Shown in pieces: positions 44,088 through 55,629 of a stretch of DNA of 64,000 bases (positions are counted from its first letter, which is position 1; each line of letters begins with the position of its first letter). The translations under genes and the position numbers were made by a program. This DNA is from Linnemannia elongata. Taxonomy: Eukaryota > Mortierellomycota > Mortierellomycetes > Mortierellales > Mortierellaceae. Where the stretch lies: NCBI GenBank assembly GCA_036320915.1, contig JAXBDG010000019.1, forward strand, positions 930,001 to 994,000, given 5' to 3'. The notes under the pieces were generated by a model. It ran no database searches. It was given only the letters and a program-made list of their open reading frames with translations, and was not told where the DNA came from.

Positions 44088-44159
44088 TTTATTGACTTTT
44101 ACACCTAAATCCAGCAGTCATCACGTCCTTACACTGAGGGGTTTACACTGAAATATATT

Positions 44160-44267
44160 CACCCGAAAAGAATAGGACCTTCTTCAACAACAACAACAAC
44201 AACAACATCAATGCTTGTATTAATTATTTGCATTGCTCAATGTCTATCGCTGCCGAGACCCTGCCTA
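44160..44267. repeat. (CAA)n microsatellite
   Basis: A CAACAACAA run at about 44187-44207 lies between the transposon and the 3' end of the Zn2Cys6 gene. Confidence 0.7.
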
Positions 44268-47200
44268 CTACGATGACGGCGATGCTAGCAGTGGTGAGGG
44301 CTTCTTACCACCAGTCTTGGGCTTATCTGTCCTCGTCTGGTGCAGCAGACTCATCTTGCTCAAGGACTTCACCGTCGCCTCCTCAACCGCTCCTAATGAC
44401 TCGGCATCCAACCACACCGTATTCATCCCAGAGTCCGTCGTCAAAAACGCGCTCGACATCTCATTCACTCCAACATCGCTGACTGTCAACCGATCAACAA
44501 CTGCCTGTCCTGCTGCACCAGCCGAGTCCGAACTGCCGCCAGTGATCGCACCCCTCTGGTTTCCTCCTGGTCCTGGGTCAAGGCTTGATCCATCAGCCGT
44601 TGCAGTTGTTACCGTCTCTGATGCTGCTGTAGCTGCTGCAGCAGATGCTCCTCCCATTATTCCTGACAGATCTCCTGCAAGAAGGGATTTTAAGAACTGC
44701 AGTTGGTCACCTCCAATTGCCCAGTATGGAGTAACATCATCCAAAAACCGGAAACAAGTCTCTAGCTGCTGCTTGGCACGGGCCAACTGGTCTGGGTTCT
44801 TGCTCGAAAACAAAATCATAATAAGCCTACATGCAAAAAAAAAAATCGGCAACCCTCGGCATTAGCATATTTGCATTGTCGTTTTATCCTCATCCCAAAG
44901 TTACCCATACCGTTCCACGCATGAACCAAATACATAATAATTGACTTACACCGTGGCTGCGATAAAGACTTGGTACGACATGATGTTGCCGCGGTACTTG
45001 ATCCAGTCATGGCTATAGTGCTCGATGATTCCGACAATCTCGTTGGCGGCAAGGGAACATGTCTCTAGAGCCGTTCTCAGAAGTACCCGGTCATCGTCCA
45101 CCGCCTCCTCCCCCTCATCCTCATCCTGATCCATAAAATCGTCAGTACCGCTGTTGTAGCCGTCTTCTTCGCCATTGTTGCCAGCGTCGGCGGCACCACT
45201 ATTAGCATCCAGCCCCTGCTCTAGGCTTTGGTGATGTATTGTCTCTTGGTTGGCCTGAACAAGCGTCGTCGCCCTGATCAGAATGGGTCGGTGGAGCAGA
45301 ATCTGGAGGACGAAATAGTAGGTCGCAATTCCCATGGCGTTCATATCCACTCGCGAGATATTGATCCTGGCTCTCCATGGGTCATACTCCTCCGGCAACT
45401 TGTTCCTGAAGTTCTCTAGCTGCTGCCCAAGCTGGATATATTGCGCCTTGCGTTCAGGACTCGAGAACAGGTCGGTATTGACGTGTCCTGGTTGCTGAGC
45501 GGACTCGACTTTCTCGACTCCAGCATTGGTGAACTTGGCGATCAAAGGCATGACTTGGAAGATGGCGCAAATGTGTTCGTAGGATCCGTATCCGCGAATG
45601 TGTCGAGGTCGCCTGATCTTATTCAGAACCGACTCTGAAAAATCGTCCAAGGGTTTTTTCTCGTGTTCGCCTTGTCGTTTGTCGGCCCACCACTCAATGT
45701 CGTCACTTGGGATCGCCACGTTTTGCCATGTGTTGCCCAATGAAGGTGGAAGGCCCGATATTGCTGCAGAAAGACAATCGCATAACAAAAGATACGAGAA
45801 TGTCCGGACGTTGACCTCGAAGACCAACCGAGCTTCCTCTGAAGGAAACGAATGTCGAACCTCCAATTTACTCCGGGATATCAGTTCCTGTGCCATCCTT
45901 CCGGCAAATCCTTCAAATCGATAACCGGTCAGACTGTTTCCTGCGCAGTACTCGTAGAACGATAGCAACGCCAGGGTGTGTACATTGTCGATCGAGTTTT
46001 CCATGATAAGCATGCCGATCCGTGCTCGAATCCTTTCCGCCCAGGGCTCTCCCGACGTATGTGGTGGGTTCTTGAGAACGGAGGGGTGAGTGGAGAAACG
46101 TGCTCCGACCATGCATATCGCATCGAGGAGGGTGGGGTTGGCTGATCCATTGGCGTATGCTTTTAGGAACGCGACCGGGTTGATGAAATGGTGATCCTGG
46201 AAACTGTACTCGAAAAACAGTCCGACCAACTCGTCGGTCACCTCCTTGGAAAAGGGATTGGTGGAAGGAACTGCTGAAGCCGTTGTGAACAGTGATGTGG
46301 GCAGTGGTCTAGGCGGCGGTGTGCCGACGACTGAAGGAGACATGGAATAATTTGATATCCCTGAGTGGTCAGAGACCTGTGGACTGGGATGCGGAGGGGG
46401 TCTGCTGCCGAGTGAGGAAGTATAGCCCGTCCTGTATGTCGAATCCATAGAGGGGAAGAGTGCTGTAGGTCCACTTGTTCTCGAGTTCACAATGTCATAA
46501 GAAGAAGGCGCCCGGTTTCCAGGTGGTATCGTGGTCGACAGAGAAGGGCTAGTCATCGGGCTTTGGATGTAATCGCTGAAGATATTCGACAGCTCAACAT
46601 CAAGTTGCCCATTGTTCTTGCCCACTGGTTGAAGTCCTTCGTGCCCTTGCAACTGCTGCTGGTGTTGATGTTGTTGAGGCTGTAGAAGTTGCTGTTGGGG
46701 GGACTGTTGCTGCTGGTGTTGCTGTACTTGGTGATGATGTTGCAATTGGTGCTGCTGCTGTATATGTTGTAGGTGTTGCTGTGGGTGCTGCTGTGATTGC
46801 CGCTGTTGCTGCAGATGTTGTTGTTGTTGTCTTTGTTGCTGTTGTTGAATTAGTAATTGGTGATGCTGATGCTGTTGCTGCTGTAGAAGTTGAAGTTGCT
46901 GCTGTTGCTGTTGAAGCATCTGTTGCTGCTGAAGCAGTTGATGATGGCCATCTTGCTGCTGTTGGTGGTGGTGTTGGTATGGTATGGGCAGACTTGGCGG
47001 TGATTGAGACCGGGGTGAAGGCAATCGATGGTAGTTATCCTGCTGTTGTTGCTGTTGTTGCGGTTGTTGTTGCTGTTGCTGTTGCTGCTGAGCCCAATTG
47101 ACCTGCGACGAGTCTCGATGATTGTTAGAGGTATCCAAAGCGAGCTGCTCGTGAGACGCCTCCTTTTTTATAGCACTTCTGGCTGCGGGTCCACGCTTCT

Positions 47201-47657
47201 TAGGTTGAATGAGAAAGGTGCAGTCGTTGTTGACTCGTTCACACTGCGAGCAACGAGGTTTTGCCAGGTCTATTTTTTTTATTTTTTTTTGTTATGAGTA
47301 TCAAGTATCAAAAATAGGACATCTATTAGTCAACAGAAAAAAACTCAATTGCTCTCACATTCACTCCCCCACTCCACAAAGATGGCCACCCCTATTCTTA
47401 TTTCGTTTGGTCCCTAGTGTAAAGCAACCCTTACCACACTTGACTCTGCGTTGGCGGCAGTGGTCGCATGCTTGGGTAACACAGCTGCGTTTGTTGGCTC
47501 CTGAGGACCCGTCGGCAGTAGAAGAGGTAGAAGTAGAAGTGGGAGCAGCGTCGGCATGGCGCTTTGAGGTCTGTTTCTTGTCTGGTGCTGCTGACCAGTC
47601 CTGTAGAATCACGGAGTAGTCGAGCAGCGATAAGGACGAGTAAAACTGTTCGTCCAT
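44268..47657 (-). CDS. Zn(II)2Cys6 transcription factor with polyQ region (1033 aa)
   Basis: Three exons (47435-47657, 44950-47269, 44268-44826) join with GT-AG introns. The DNA-binding zinc cluster is split by intron 1: ACDHCRQRRVKC in exon 1 and PRCSQCERVNNDC in exon 2, the standard C-x2-C-x6-C-x6-C-x2-C-x6-C pattern, followed by basic KKRG. Next comes a long Gln/His tract (codons 46620-47100), then the fungal-specific transcription factor domain (TNPFSKEVTDELVGLFFEYS, NPTLLDAICMVGARFS, WADKRQGEHEKKPLDDFSES and further). A C-terminal Ala/Ser-rich segment follows. It should be a nuclear, DNA-binding regulator recognising CGG half-sites; no target is evident. The middle homology region with the CAxLIF-like metabolism-type fold suggests the Gal4/XlnR group, but no specific ortholog is claimed. 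Confidence 0.9.
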
Positions 47658-48057
47658 TGTTGTGTTCTTGTATTGATTTGAAGAGTGAGTGTTTGTCCTG
47701 TGTTGATTTGAATGAATGTGAGCGAGTGAGTGAGTGGATGTAGAGTGGTATAAGTAAGATTGTGAAATGAGCGCCCTTGTTTATGTGTGATGACAGAGAA
47801 AGAGGGGATATGAGAGTGAAAGAAGTGAAGAGTGAGAGGCGGGTTTGATATGTTAAACAAGGGCAAAGAGCCAACAACACTACAACACCCTTTCCTCTGT
47901 CTTCTCCTCGTCCCACTCAAAAAGTGACGTTGAAATCGAATTGATTCATTCTCCGACTTTGATTTGCTCCCGCCCTCCCTTTTTCTTTTACTTAATTCTT
48001 TATTTTGACTGTTGGCCAAATCCGACCATTGACAACCATCATCTACATAGATGTATC
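47658..48057. other. Intergenic region
   Basis: This is leader or promoter of the Zn2Cys6 gene and 3' flank of the F-box gene. No gene is seen. Confidence 0.4.
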
Positions 48058-50058
48058 TCAATACTCAAAGAACCGCATCTTCTCAACAACAACCTCAACC
48101 GCCGGCCACCGCTCCCTCCAGAGACCAACCACCTCCTGCCGCGCTTTGTTCACAGCCCCTTCGTGCGAATCAACCCAATTGAGCTGCAAATACTCCAACC
48201 CTGGCCAACTGCTCAATCTCTCTCCTCCACAGCGTGCTTTCACCTCCCTTTCCCATTCATGCACATCCTCGACTCGACCCACCAGGTCCAATTTCAGATC
48301 CTCGCCACCACCAACCGTCAATTGGTCTCCACCTGGTGATCGTGACCGTGACCGTGAGGACGCAGCAACTGATAACATTGACAGCCCCAGCACTGGGAGC
48401 CATTTTGTTGTCGATCCTTGGGATTCCTTCAAAATCCACCCCAGATCCTGCTTGGTGAACCCATCAAAATGTCGTCCTGTCAGAACCAGCTTTTCGAGTC
48501 GCCTCAGTCGTGACAACAAACAGAACCCGGCCTCCATTGACACCGTTGTGCTCCAGCGCCGCATTTGAAGATCCCTCAGGTCCGGGCAAAACCTGCTCAG
48601 GTATCCGAAAATGATCAGACTGTCCAGAGTTGAAACGTCTTTGCCTTTACCAGAAGCAGCAGATGCTCCCTGATAGACGATTCCTTGATCATGGTCAAAG
48701 GTGACATGGAGGGTCCTGAGTCCACGACAAGCCCAAAGTGGTGGTAGTGTACCCTGAGCGCTCCAGGGCTGTGACTTGATGTTGTTTTGACAGAGTCGTT
48801 CTTGCTGAAGGATATTGTTGGTATCAAGGTTTTCGATTTCGAGAACGACATTGGGGGCGAGGAGGTGTTGAAGGCAAGGTGCATTACACAGAAACTGGTG
48901 AAGAGCGCCTGCACACTGCACATCTGGGACTCGATCGCGACCATTGTTCCGCGGAGTACGCTTCAGTTCAAGGAGTGTCAGTCGTTGATGATGGTTCGTC
49001 AGTAAGAGAGAGTTAGTTGATTGTAGCGTCCTGCACAGAGGGGTCTGAGGTGGCCTGGACTGGACCGACGGGGACAGCGCCATGGACGGCAGGTTCATCT
49101 CAATGTCCTTGTCTGAGAACGACCACCCAGTAAGATTAGGCGGTTGATAATCGAGAAACATGGCCATGTCCGCGTTGGTCCAGCCCCAACCTTGGATCGA
49201 AAAATGAAAAGTATTCAAGTGGAGACAAGATGAAGCCACTCGACGGATGATCTGGGTACTGTCTTGCTTGGTGAATTGGGCTGGATACGCCTGCCAGATG
49301 CTGAGCTGTCGGAGGGAGGAGCACGCATCAATGACGGTCTCAACTGCGCCTGGTGTCAAGATTAGGTGAGCAATTTCCAGAGTCCCGAGCCGAGACTGCA
49401 CGGGCAACGCCTCCAGGGGCAACTTTGCTTCCTTGGCCTCCAAAGCTGCAACAGTCTCGTCTCTCAGCGGCACCAGCATGGGACGTTCGGTCTTGATGTC
49501 AAGGACCTGGAGATTGGGGCACACCCGAAGAACTAGGTGCAGAAGGGAACGATCAGGTCGTTCCTTCAACTGCAGACGCAGAATCGAAATAGTAGTAGAA
49601 CAGCGGTCTAGGACGGGTAACAGCGGCTTCAGGAAGCGGACAGAGGCAAGTTCGTCACCAACATGGACTTCCTGCAATTGAATCTTGCCCTCGGCCTGTA
49701 GACCGTCGATAACACCAAGAAGTTTTTTCCAGCGTTCATCCTTCCACTCTGTCACGTTCTGAAAATGCGATCTTTTAGTGAACAGGTTTAGGATGCGCGA
49801 GGTTGAGAGGCTGGCGACGAAGGCGCTGTATTGCGGCTCGATGAGGTAGAAATCCCAGGCGGTGGGCGGTGGGTCGGCCATATGGCGACAAACGGCTTGC
49901 CACTGCTTTGAAACGAACTGGACGATGGTCAGACGACGACGGTTTGTGAGGAATGAAAAGATGCATTCGAGGATCTCTGGAATGGTCAAGGCCATGGGCA
50001 TTGGCGAGGTTGATTGTTTGGCCATCGACTGACGCTTGCTCTTGAAGAGTGATGTCAT
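48058..50058 (-). CDS. F-box/LRR protein (666 aa), separate subfamily
   Basis: The chosen start at 50058 (MTSLFKSKRQSMAKQSTSPM) precedes the F-box MALTIPEILECIFSFLTNRR with IVQFVSKQWQAVCRHM. The frame is open for 60 codons upstream, but that part looks like translated leader. Leucine-rich segments follow (LVLRVCPNLQVLDIKTERPM, LGTLEIAHLILTPGAVETVI, LRDLQMRRWSTT, LRRLEKLVLTGRHFDGFTKQ, WPGLEYLQLNWVDSHEG). It does not share the EHWRDL block of the 12-39 kb cluster. This is the layout of typical Mortierella-type F-box/LRR proteins. Probable SCF substrate receptor. Confidence 0.82.
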   Translation of the reverse strand: MTSLFKSKRQSMAKQSTSPMPMALTIPEILECIFSFLTNRRRLTIVQFVSKQWQAVCRHMADPPPTAWDFYLIEPQYSAFVASLSTSRILNLFTKRSHFQNVTEWKDERWKKLLGVIDGLQAEGKIQLQEVHVGDELASVRFLKPLLPVLDRCSTTISILRLQLKERPDRSLLHLVLRVCPNLQVLDIKTERPMLVPLRDETVAALEAKEAKLPLEALPVQSRLGTLEIAHLILTPGAVETVIDACSSLRQLSIWQAYPAQFTKQDSTQIIRRVASSCLHLNTFHFSIQGWGWTNADMAMFLDYQPPNLTGWSFSDKDIEMNLPSMALSPSVQSRPPQTPLCRTLQSTNSLLLTNHHQRLTLLELKRTPRNNGRDRVPDVQCAGALHQFLCNAPCLQHLLAPNVVLEIENLDTNNILQQERLCQNNIKSQPWSAQGTLPPLWACRGLRTLHVTFDHDQGIVYQGASAASGKGKDVSTLDSLIIFGYLSRFCPDLRDLQMRRWSTTVSMEAGFCLLSRLRRLEKLVLTGRHFDGFTKQDLGWILKESQGSTTKWLPVLGLSMLSVAASSRSRSRSPGGDQLTVGGGEDLKLDLVGRVEDVHEWEREVKARCGGERLSSWPGLEYLQLNWVDSHEGAVNKARQEVVGLWRERWPAVEVVVEKMRFFEY

Positions 50059-51164
50059 TGTGTGCGAGAAGGAATAAGAGATGAAAAGAGGAAGTGGTGT
50101 AGGGATAAGGGACAAGAAGAACGTTAAACGGGCAAATGGAGAGTGATACAAAAGGGGTGCGAGTGCAGGCGTAGGAGAGCCGAATGAGGTACAAGAAGCA
50201 CATAACGGGAAATTAAAGGTCGAAAAGATTAAAGACCACAAAAAAGAGAGAAGAGAACGCTGCTTGCCACGATAACGATGGAGAATTGGACACGCAGATG
50301 AACATGGACCATGAACACGTATGAGAGAGAATTTTAATTGAATATAAAGGTAAGAAAACTATGCCTCCGCCGGTTTTCCACATGGAGAATTGGCACTATG
50401 GCCTAACTCCACCTGGCAAAGAATGGCGATTGCTGACTTGCAGGAGAGCAAGGTCAGGCATAACTCAAACAAATGAGACTGATTAATATATGATGAGTAA
50501 ACACCACAGGGAAAAACTAGACTCCTTTGTCTGAACCTGACCGAGCTACAATCCCGCCGCATCGGTCTCGAAGTAGCCGGCGCCAGATATACATCAAAAA
50601 AGGGTTTCTTCTTTACGAAAAAGGATGCCTAATGCCGGGTGCTGAGCCAGCCAGGACTGACCAAGGGTATTATCCCCTGGAGTCACCGGCCAACAAAGCC
50701 TACTTCTGATGAGTTTTTAAAATTGGGGTTGAGGGGGTCTTCTTATTTTATAGTCCTCCCTGAAGATCCGTGACTGTGGAACAAAGACAAACGCACTCCG
50801 GATGTTCAATCCCAGTACTTCTCTGGTAAAACTAAAACGTAAATGATAAAGTCGGATCCATGGGGAAACTCGAACAAGCACAAACTCAGTCATTGATCAA
50901 ATTTTTTTCGCAGTCGTTGTGACTATCAATCTGTTTACATTTTTTTTCTTTTTCTTTTTTTTTTGGAGAGTGTTTCTGGCACCAATTTTACGCCCGGACA
51001 CAACACAGCCGAAAAGACAGACAACGAGACAGCACTCTCTCCTGTCGCAACACCTCCATCCCAACAACTTACGACTTTTTATTTCTCCGCGCACCAACAC
51101 ACCCCACATCTACCACATTCATCAACACAAAAGACACATCCTCACAGAGACACAAAACGACATA
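50059..51164. other. Intergenic region between divergent genes
   Basis: No supported gene. Contains a T-tract (50940-50964) in the leader of the SGD1 gene. Confidence 0.4.
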
Positions 51165-54100
51165 ATGGCACCACCATTCAACAGAGGCGGAGGACGAGGA
51201 GGCGGACGCGGAGGACGGGGAGGCCGCGGTGGTGGAAGAGGCCACGCACGCTACGGTGTTGCCCCAGGAGGCCGTCTCAAGACAAGCACAACCAACCTGC
51301 CCTCTGCCCTTAGCGAAGAGATGGAGCAGAGTAAGCAACTCTCTGCACTTTTATAAGGGGTCAATTGGATTATGCACAGCAGGAAATTGTTCAAACTTGC
51401 TGACCACTACTCAATTCGACGTGATAAACCCTCATTAGGCTCGTCGACATTCTTTGCTGATGGTGACGATCGCGACTTTAGCAAAAAGTTCAAAAACAAG
51501 GCAGCCGGCAGGAAAGTCCGCAGGAAACAGGAACGCGCAGAGAAGAAAAAGCACCGAGCACCCACACTCTCCAAGATTGAGATTCTAGCACGGCAACAAC
51601 ACATGGAACCACAGACCAAGACTAGCAGTCATAACAACAGCAAGGATGCCAGCAACAAAAACAAGAAGCGGAAACTGGGTCAGGATCACCTGGAGATTGA
51701 CTTGAACGAGCACGACGGCGAGACACTTGTCACCGACATTGGCAGGAAAGCAGCTTCGTCAAAGTTAAAGTCTGCAAAGGCCGCCAAGGAGGAGAAAAAG
51801 CCAGCCCTGTCCAAGGATGTCAATGATATGGACGCACGCCGATTGGAAAAGCTGGCAAAGTCGAACCCTGCCTTTTACGCCATGCTTCAAGAGGACGGTG
51901 TCGTTGCAGGAGGTGGTCCAGGTTTCGAGGAGGGCTTTGACGAGGATGAACAGTACATTCGCCACTACGAGAAAAAGCTGGGTCTCAAACGCAAGGACTC
52001 TGGCAAGCTGGCCTCCAAAAAGTCGTTTTTGGACGACGGCCTTGGAGATCTGTTAGAGGGTATCGAGCTCGGATCAAGAGGCAAAAACGCCGCTGCTACA
52101 CCAAGGAAGGCCGCTGTCGGCTCATCTGCCGCTGCCAACAGGGCTACTGCAAAGCCTGCTTCTTCTATTTCCGACAAGAAGAGGAAAGCTCAGGAGTCTG
52201 ATAGCGAGCAGGAGGATGACAGCGAAGGCGATGATGAAGATGTCGACGAACTTGACGGCAGTGATGAGGAGGTTGGTTTTGGCAGCTTTGACGAAGAGTT
52301 AGAGGGTGTCGATCCTGATGATATGGACGATTCGGAACTGGACGACGACGAAGACGATGAGATGATGTTAGGAATGGGCTCGGAAGAAGAGGGCATGGAC
52401 AGCTTTGATGAGGAATTGGAGGGTGTTGGCTCTGAATCGGACGAGGACGATGACGAACACTTTGAAGGATTCGACGACGAGGATAGCGAATTCGGATCAG
52501 AGGGCGTTGACGGTGAAGAGAGCGAAGACGGCGAAGGATCCAAGGCCAGGGCGGCTCCTGCAGCGCAGACTGGAAAGTACCTGCCTCCACACCTTCGTGC
52601 AGCCGCTGCTGCAGCTACTGCCTCAGAGGCAGCAGGTGGTGCTTCTGCCATGGCCAAGGCTATTCCCCGACAAAACACCGAGGAGCTTCTTCGACTGCGC
52701 CGCCAGCTCCAGGGATTGCTCAACAAGCTGAGTGAGAGCAACATTGAGGCCATTCTTATGGATATTGAAGCCCTCTACCGCAAGTATCCCAGAGCAGGTG
52801 AGTCTAAGCTCTTTACTACTGTTAATTGTCTTCTTTGAATACCAATTTTATCTGGGTTCTCACCTTCGACTTCTGTTCGGAACGTATAGATGTATCTGAG
52901 ACGATCACGGATATGATTCTGAGCGCGATCTCGTCAAAGGCCAACTTGCTGGATTCGTTCGTCATCCTCTACGCCACAGTGGTTGCCAGTTTGTATCGCC
53001 TTGTTGGTATAGAGTTTGCCGCCCACTTTATCCAGACCCTCGTTGAGCAGTTTGATGGACATCACGCCCTGGCGTCCAGCACCAAAAGCACGGAGATGAC
53101 AGACGAGACCCTCAACGCCGTCAAGCAGTGCACCAACTTGATTGTACTCGTCTCGGAGCTGTACAACATGCATGTCATTGCCTGTGTCCTCGTTTATGAG
53201 CTGATCCGCTGGTTCATGACAGAGTTATCTGAGCTGAATGTCGAGCTCGTGGTCAAGATTGTCAAGACGTCTGGATACCAACTTCGACAGGATGACCCAA
53301 CAACTCTCAAGACTATCATCCAGGAGTTTACCGTCCTTGCTAATAATGCCTCGGCCAAGTCTGGATCGGGATCTGCTGCACCTATTTCGTCCCGTACTCG
53401 GTTTTTGCTCGAGACTTTAACAGCCCTCAAGGCCAACAGGATGAAGGGACCCTCGGCAAATTCGACAACATCAGGAACGATCACAGAGAGCACTGCCAGG
53501 ATGAAGAAGTTTTTGTCGGGCTTGAGCAAGAAACGAACGACGTTCCCGAGTGAGCCTATGCGTGTGGGTCTGACGGATATTCGACAGGTCGGAACCAAGG
53601 GCAAGTGGTGGCTGGTTGGTTCCAGCTGGAAGAATAACATGGTTGGAGAGGAGAGCTCACGGAAATCGACATCGTCCACGACCGCCGACGATATGTTGGA
53701 GGCCGAGGACGAGCTGTTGAAGCTGGCTAGGAAGAACAAGATGAACACGGATGTGAGGAGGAGTATTTTTGTGGTCTTGATGAGCAGTGAGGACTATATC
53801 GATGCCTTTGAACGCCTCATCAAGTTGAACCTCAAGGAGGTCCAACAGCGCGAGATTGTCCGCGTCCTCCTCCACTGTGCCGGAAACGTAAGACCTTAAT
53901 TCATGTCTTTGTTTGTTAGTGCAGTTATTGAATAAGGCAAGAGTTACTGACAAGTTTCGTCTCTATCTAATAGGAAATGGTGCATAACCCATATTATACA
54001 CTTGTTGGTCAGCGCCTTTGCCAGCATGACCACTCGTTCAAGATCACATTTCAGTACTCGCTTTGGGATTTATTGCGCGAGATGGGCGCGACCGATGTCG

Positions 54101-54579
54101 GTGGCATGGAGAAGGTCAAAGACGGACAGGTCATTGGTCTGGACGATGGTATCAGCAACAGCAACGACAAGAAGGTTCCCCTCCGTCGCATTGTCAATAT
54201 CAGCAAAATGTACGCCTTCCTCATCACCTCTCAGGACCTCAGTCTTGTCATGCTCAAGACTGTCACCTTCACCTCCCTTCCTGCCCAGCCAACCCTTTTC
54301 TTCCAGCTCCTAATGACCAACATCATCCTCTCCTCCCAGCCTCAACAGCAAGAGGGGTCTAAGGAGAAACCCAAACAGAGTGCACAGGCAGTGGCAGATA
54401 TCTTTATCCGTGCTGCTGTCAATCCTACACTGGCACAGGGTATCATTTTCTTCCTGCAGGCGTTTGTGAGAAAGGGTCAGGTCTGCCAGAACGAGCGCGA
54501 GAAGGATATTGTGAAGTGGGGATGCAACACTGTCCGTGAGGTCCTCCAGAGCGCCGTCAACACTGGTGGCCGCTTCTAA
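51165..54579 (+). CDS. SGD1: Nucleolar ribosome-biogenesis factor SGD1/NOM1 (MIF4G-MA3)
   Basis: The exons are about 51165-51330, 51379-52797, 52890-53887 and 53974-54579 (roughly 1060 residues). The first exon encodes an RGG-rich N-terminus (NRGGGRGGGRGGRGGRGGGR). A Lys-rich nucleolar-type segment and very acidic stretches (near 52200-52530) follow. The MIF4G domain starts ELLRLRRQLQGLLNKLSESN and continues DVSETITDMILSAISSKANL and VGIEFAAHFIQTLVEQFD; the MA3 domain is RRSIFVVLMSSEDYIDAFER through YTLVGQRLCQHDHSFKITFQ and YSLWDLLREMG. Sgd1/NOM1 acts in nucleolar 18S rRNA processing and binds eIF4A-like helicases. The exon 1/2 junction is unresolved: donor A|GTAAGC is phase 1, but the CAG acceptors at 51379/51382 need phase 2. 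Either a non-canonical site or a one-base sequence difference is involved, or the real start is ATG 51372. Confidence 0.9.
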
Positions 54580-54826
54580 ACATATTTTTTCATACCATCC
54601 ATTATTCACGTAGATTAGCTGCATTAACTTACACTAAAACATAACTGCATTTTTACCCATTCCTCTCAAACCTCTTATTACTCTCAATGCCACATTCAAA
54701 GCTCCAAGATAAAGGCGGAATGTCCGCCAAGCATTTTACTTTACGAATGCTAACAGCTTGACCTTGCTCTCCAAGTCCTCGGACGCGCATCAACTTTTAT
54801 TCAGCGCTTTATTTCTTCGTAATCCA

Positions 54827-55260
54827 TTTTATTTCTCTGACAAACAGAACAAAGGAGACATTGGAAGTAAAGGGAACTACAGACCAAACTCTTCAGTGCA
54901 CCATCCGCCAGTCACAGTCCGGTCCGGAACCTGGCTCTGCGCAACAATTGTCGCTGCTCTTCACAGCAATAACGGAAGAAAATGGAACTAGATACGAATA
55001 AAGGGGATTCTTCCCATCCTCTCCATCAATGACAACTTCCTCCTTCCTAAAAAACTCTCCAACGGCCGCTCGTCAGCTGCGCGTGGTTCCTTGGTCGCTC
55101 CAGGGCAGATCCGATCCTCATGTGTGGCTAGCTAAGCGCCACACGGGCAGAAACCATCACGCGTGATGTAACCATATCCTTAACTCCAGTCACCACGAGG
55201 ACCTGTGTATTTGGATGTCTTGTCCTTCGCAGACTTGGGGTTCTCCTCGCTACTGGGACG
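54827..55260 (-). mobile_element. Deleted relative of the RNase H retroposon
   Basis: The first 400 bp closely match 55742-56150 (the 3' part of the neighbouring retroposon) in the same orientation with scattered substitutions. Past about 55225 the match jumps to sequence equivalent to about 56346-56375, implying an internal deletion. The poly(T) at the end is degraded (TTTATTTCTT). No intact coding frame remains. It is an older insertion than its neighbour. Confidence 0.75.
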
Positions 55261-55629
55261 GAAGAAAACGTCTCCTTTATTTTTTTTTTATTCCTAGAAT
55301 TGCCTCTGACAATTGGCCTGTCTTGTGCAGTACACGATATTTGTTATCTAAGTCTAAACTAGGTGCGCGTACTTTGCACAGAAGCATTTTAGTATGCTTG
55401 TGCAGGAAGCCGGTTACCCGACAGAATGTACTAGAACACTGAAAGGTTTGTCTAAGCGGTCCGCCGATTTGGCTGGCTCCACACGGCATTCAGACTGGCT
55501 CATCACCAGGTTAACGTAGCCATATAGTGGGCATACTCACTCTGTCCATGCACTTTGTGCGTCTGAGAATTATTTCATCTCAGGCCTCCTGGACAGGGGG
55601 AGGCTAGCGCAATACCGTCAAATCCTAAT
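55261..55629. other. Sequence between the two retroposon copies
   Basis: No gene recognised. It may include the body of the tRNA-headed element described next, since the tRNA-like head (minus strand) would be transcribed into this stretch. Confidence 0.3.

Larger units (their letters stand above)
39392..44120. mobile_element. Older inverted-repeat element interrupted by a MULE
   Basis: A 26 bp inverted pair bounds this interval: 39392-39417 (TGACTGCTGAATTTAGGTGT...) and its reverse complement at 44095-44120, with one mismatch. Removing the MULE and one copy of its target duplication leaves an element of about 465 bp. This is best read as an older TIR element, MITE-sized or an internally deleted DNA transposon, into which the MULE jumped near its left end. 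It holds one 105-codon frame (43770-44087). Its own target duplication is not clear. Confidence 0.6.

Noticed and set aside
46781..47101. 106-codon Val/Ala-rich plus-strand frame
   Set aside because: It is the antisense of the CAG/CAA-repeat region of the Zn2Cys6 gene; repeats keep the opposite frame open.
55262..55276. GAAGAAAACGTCTCC shared with 58371-58386 as a target duplication
   Set aside because: The two sites do not flank a single element symmetrically, and a 15-mer match may arise by chance or from shared repeat sequence; the 16 bp duplication at 55690/58337 explains the insertion fully.
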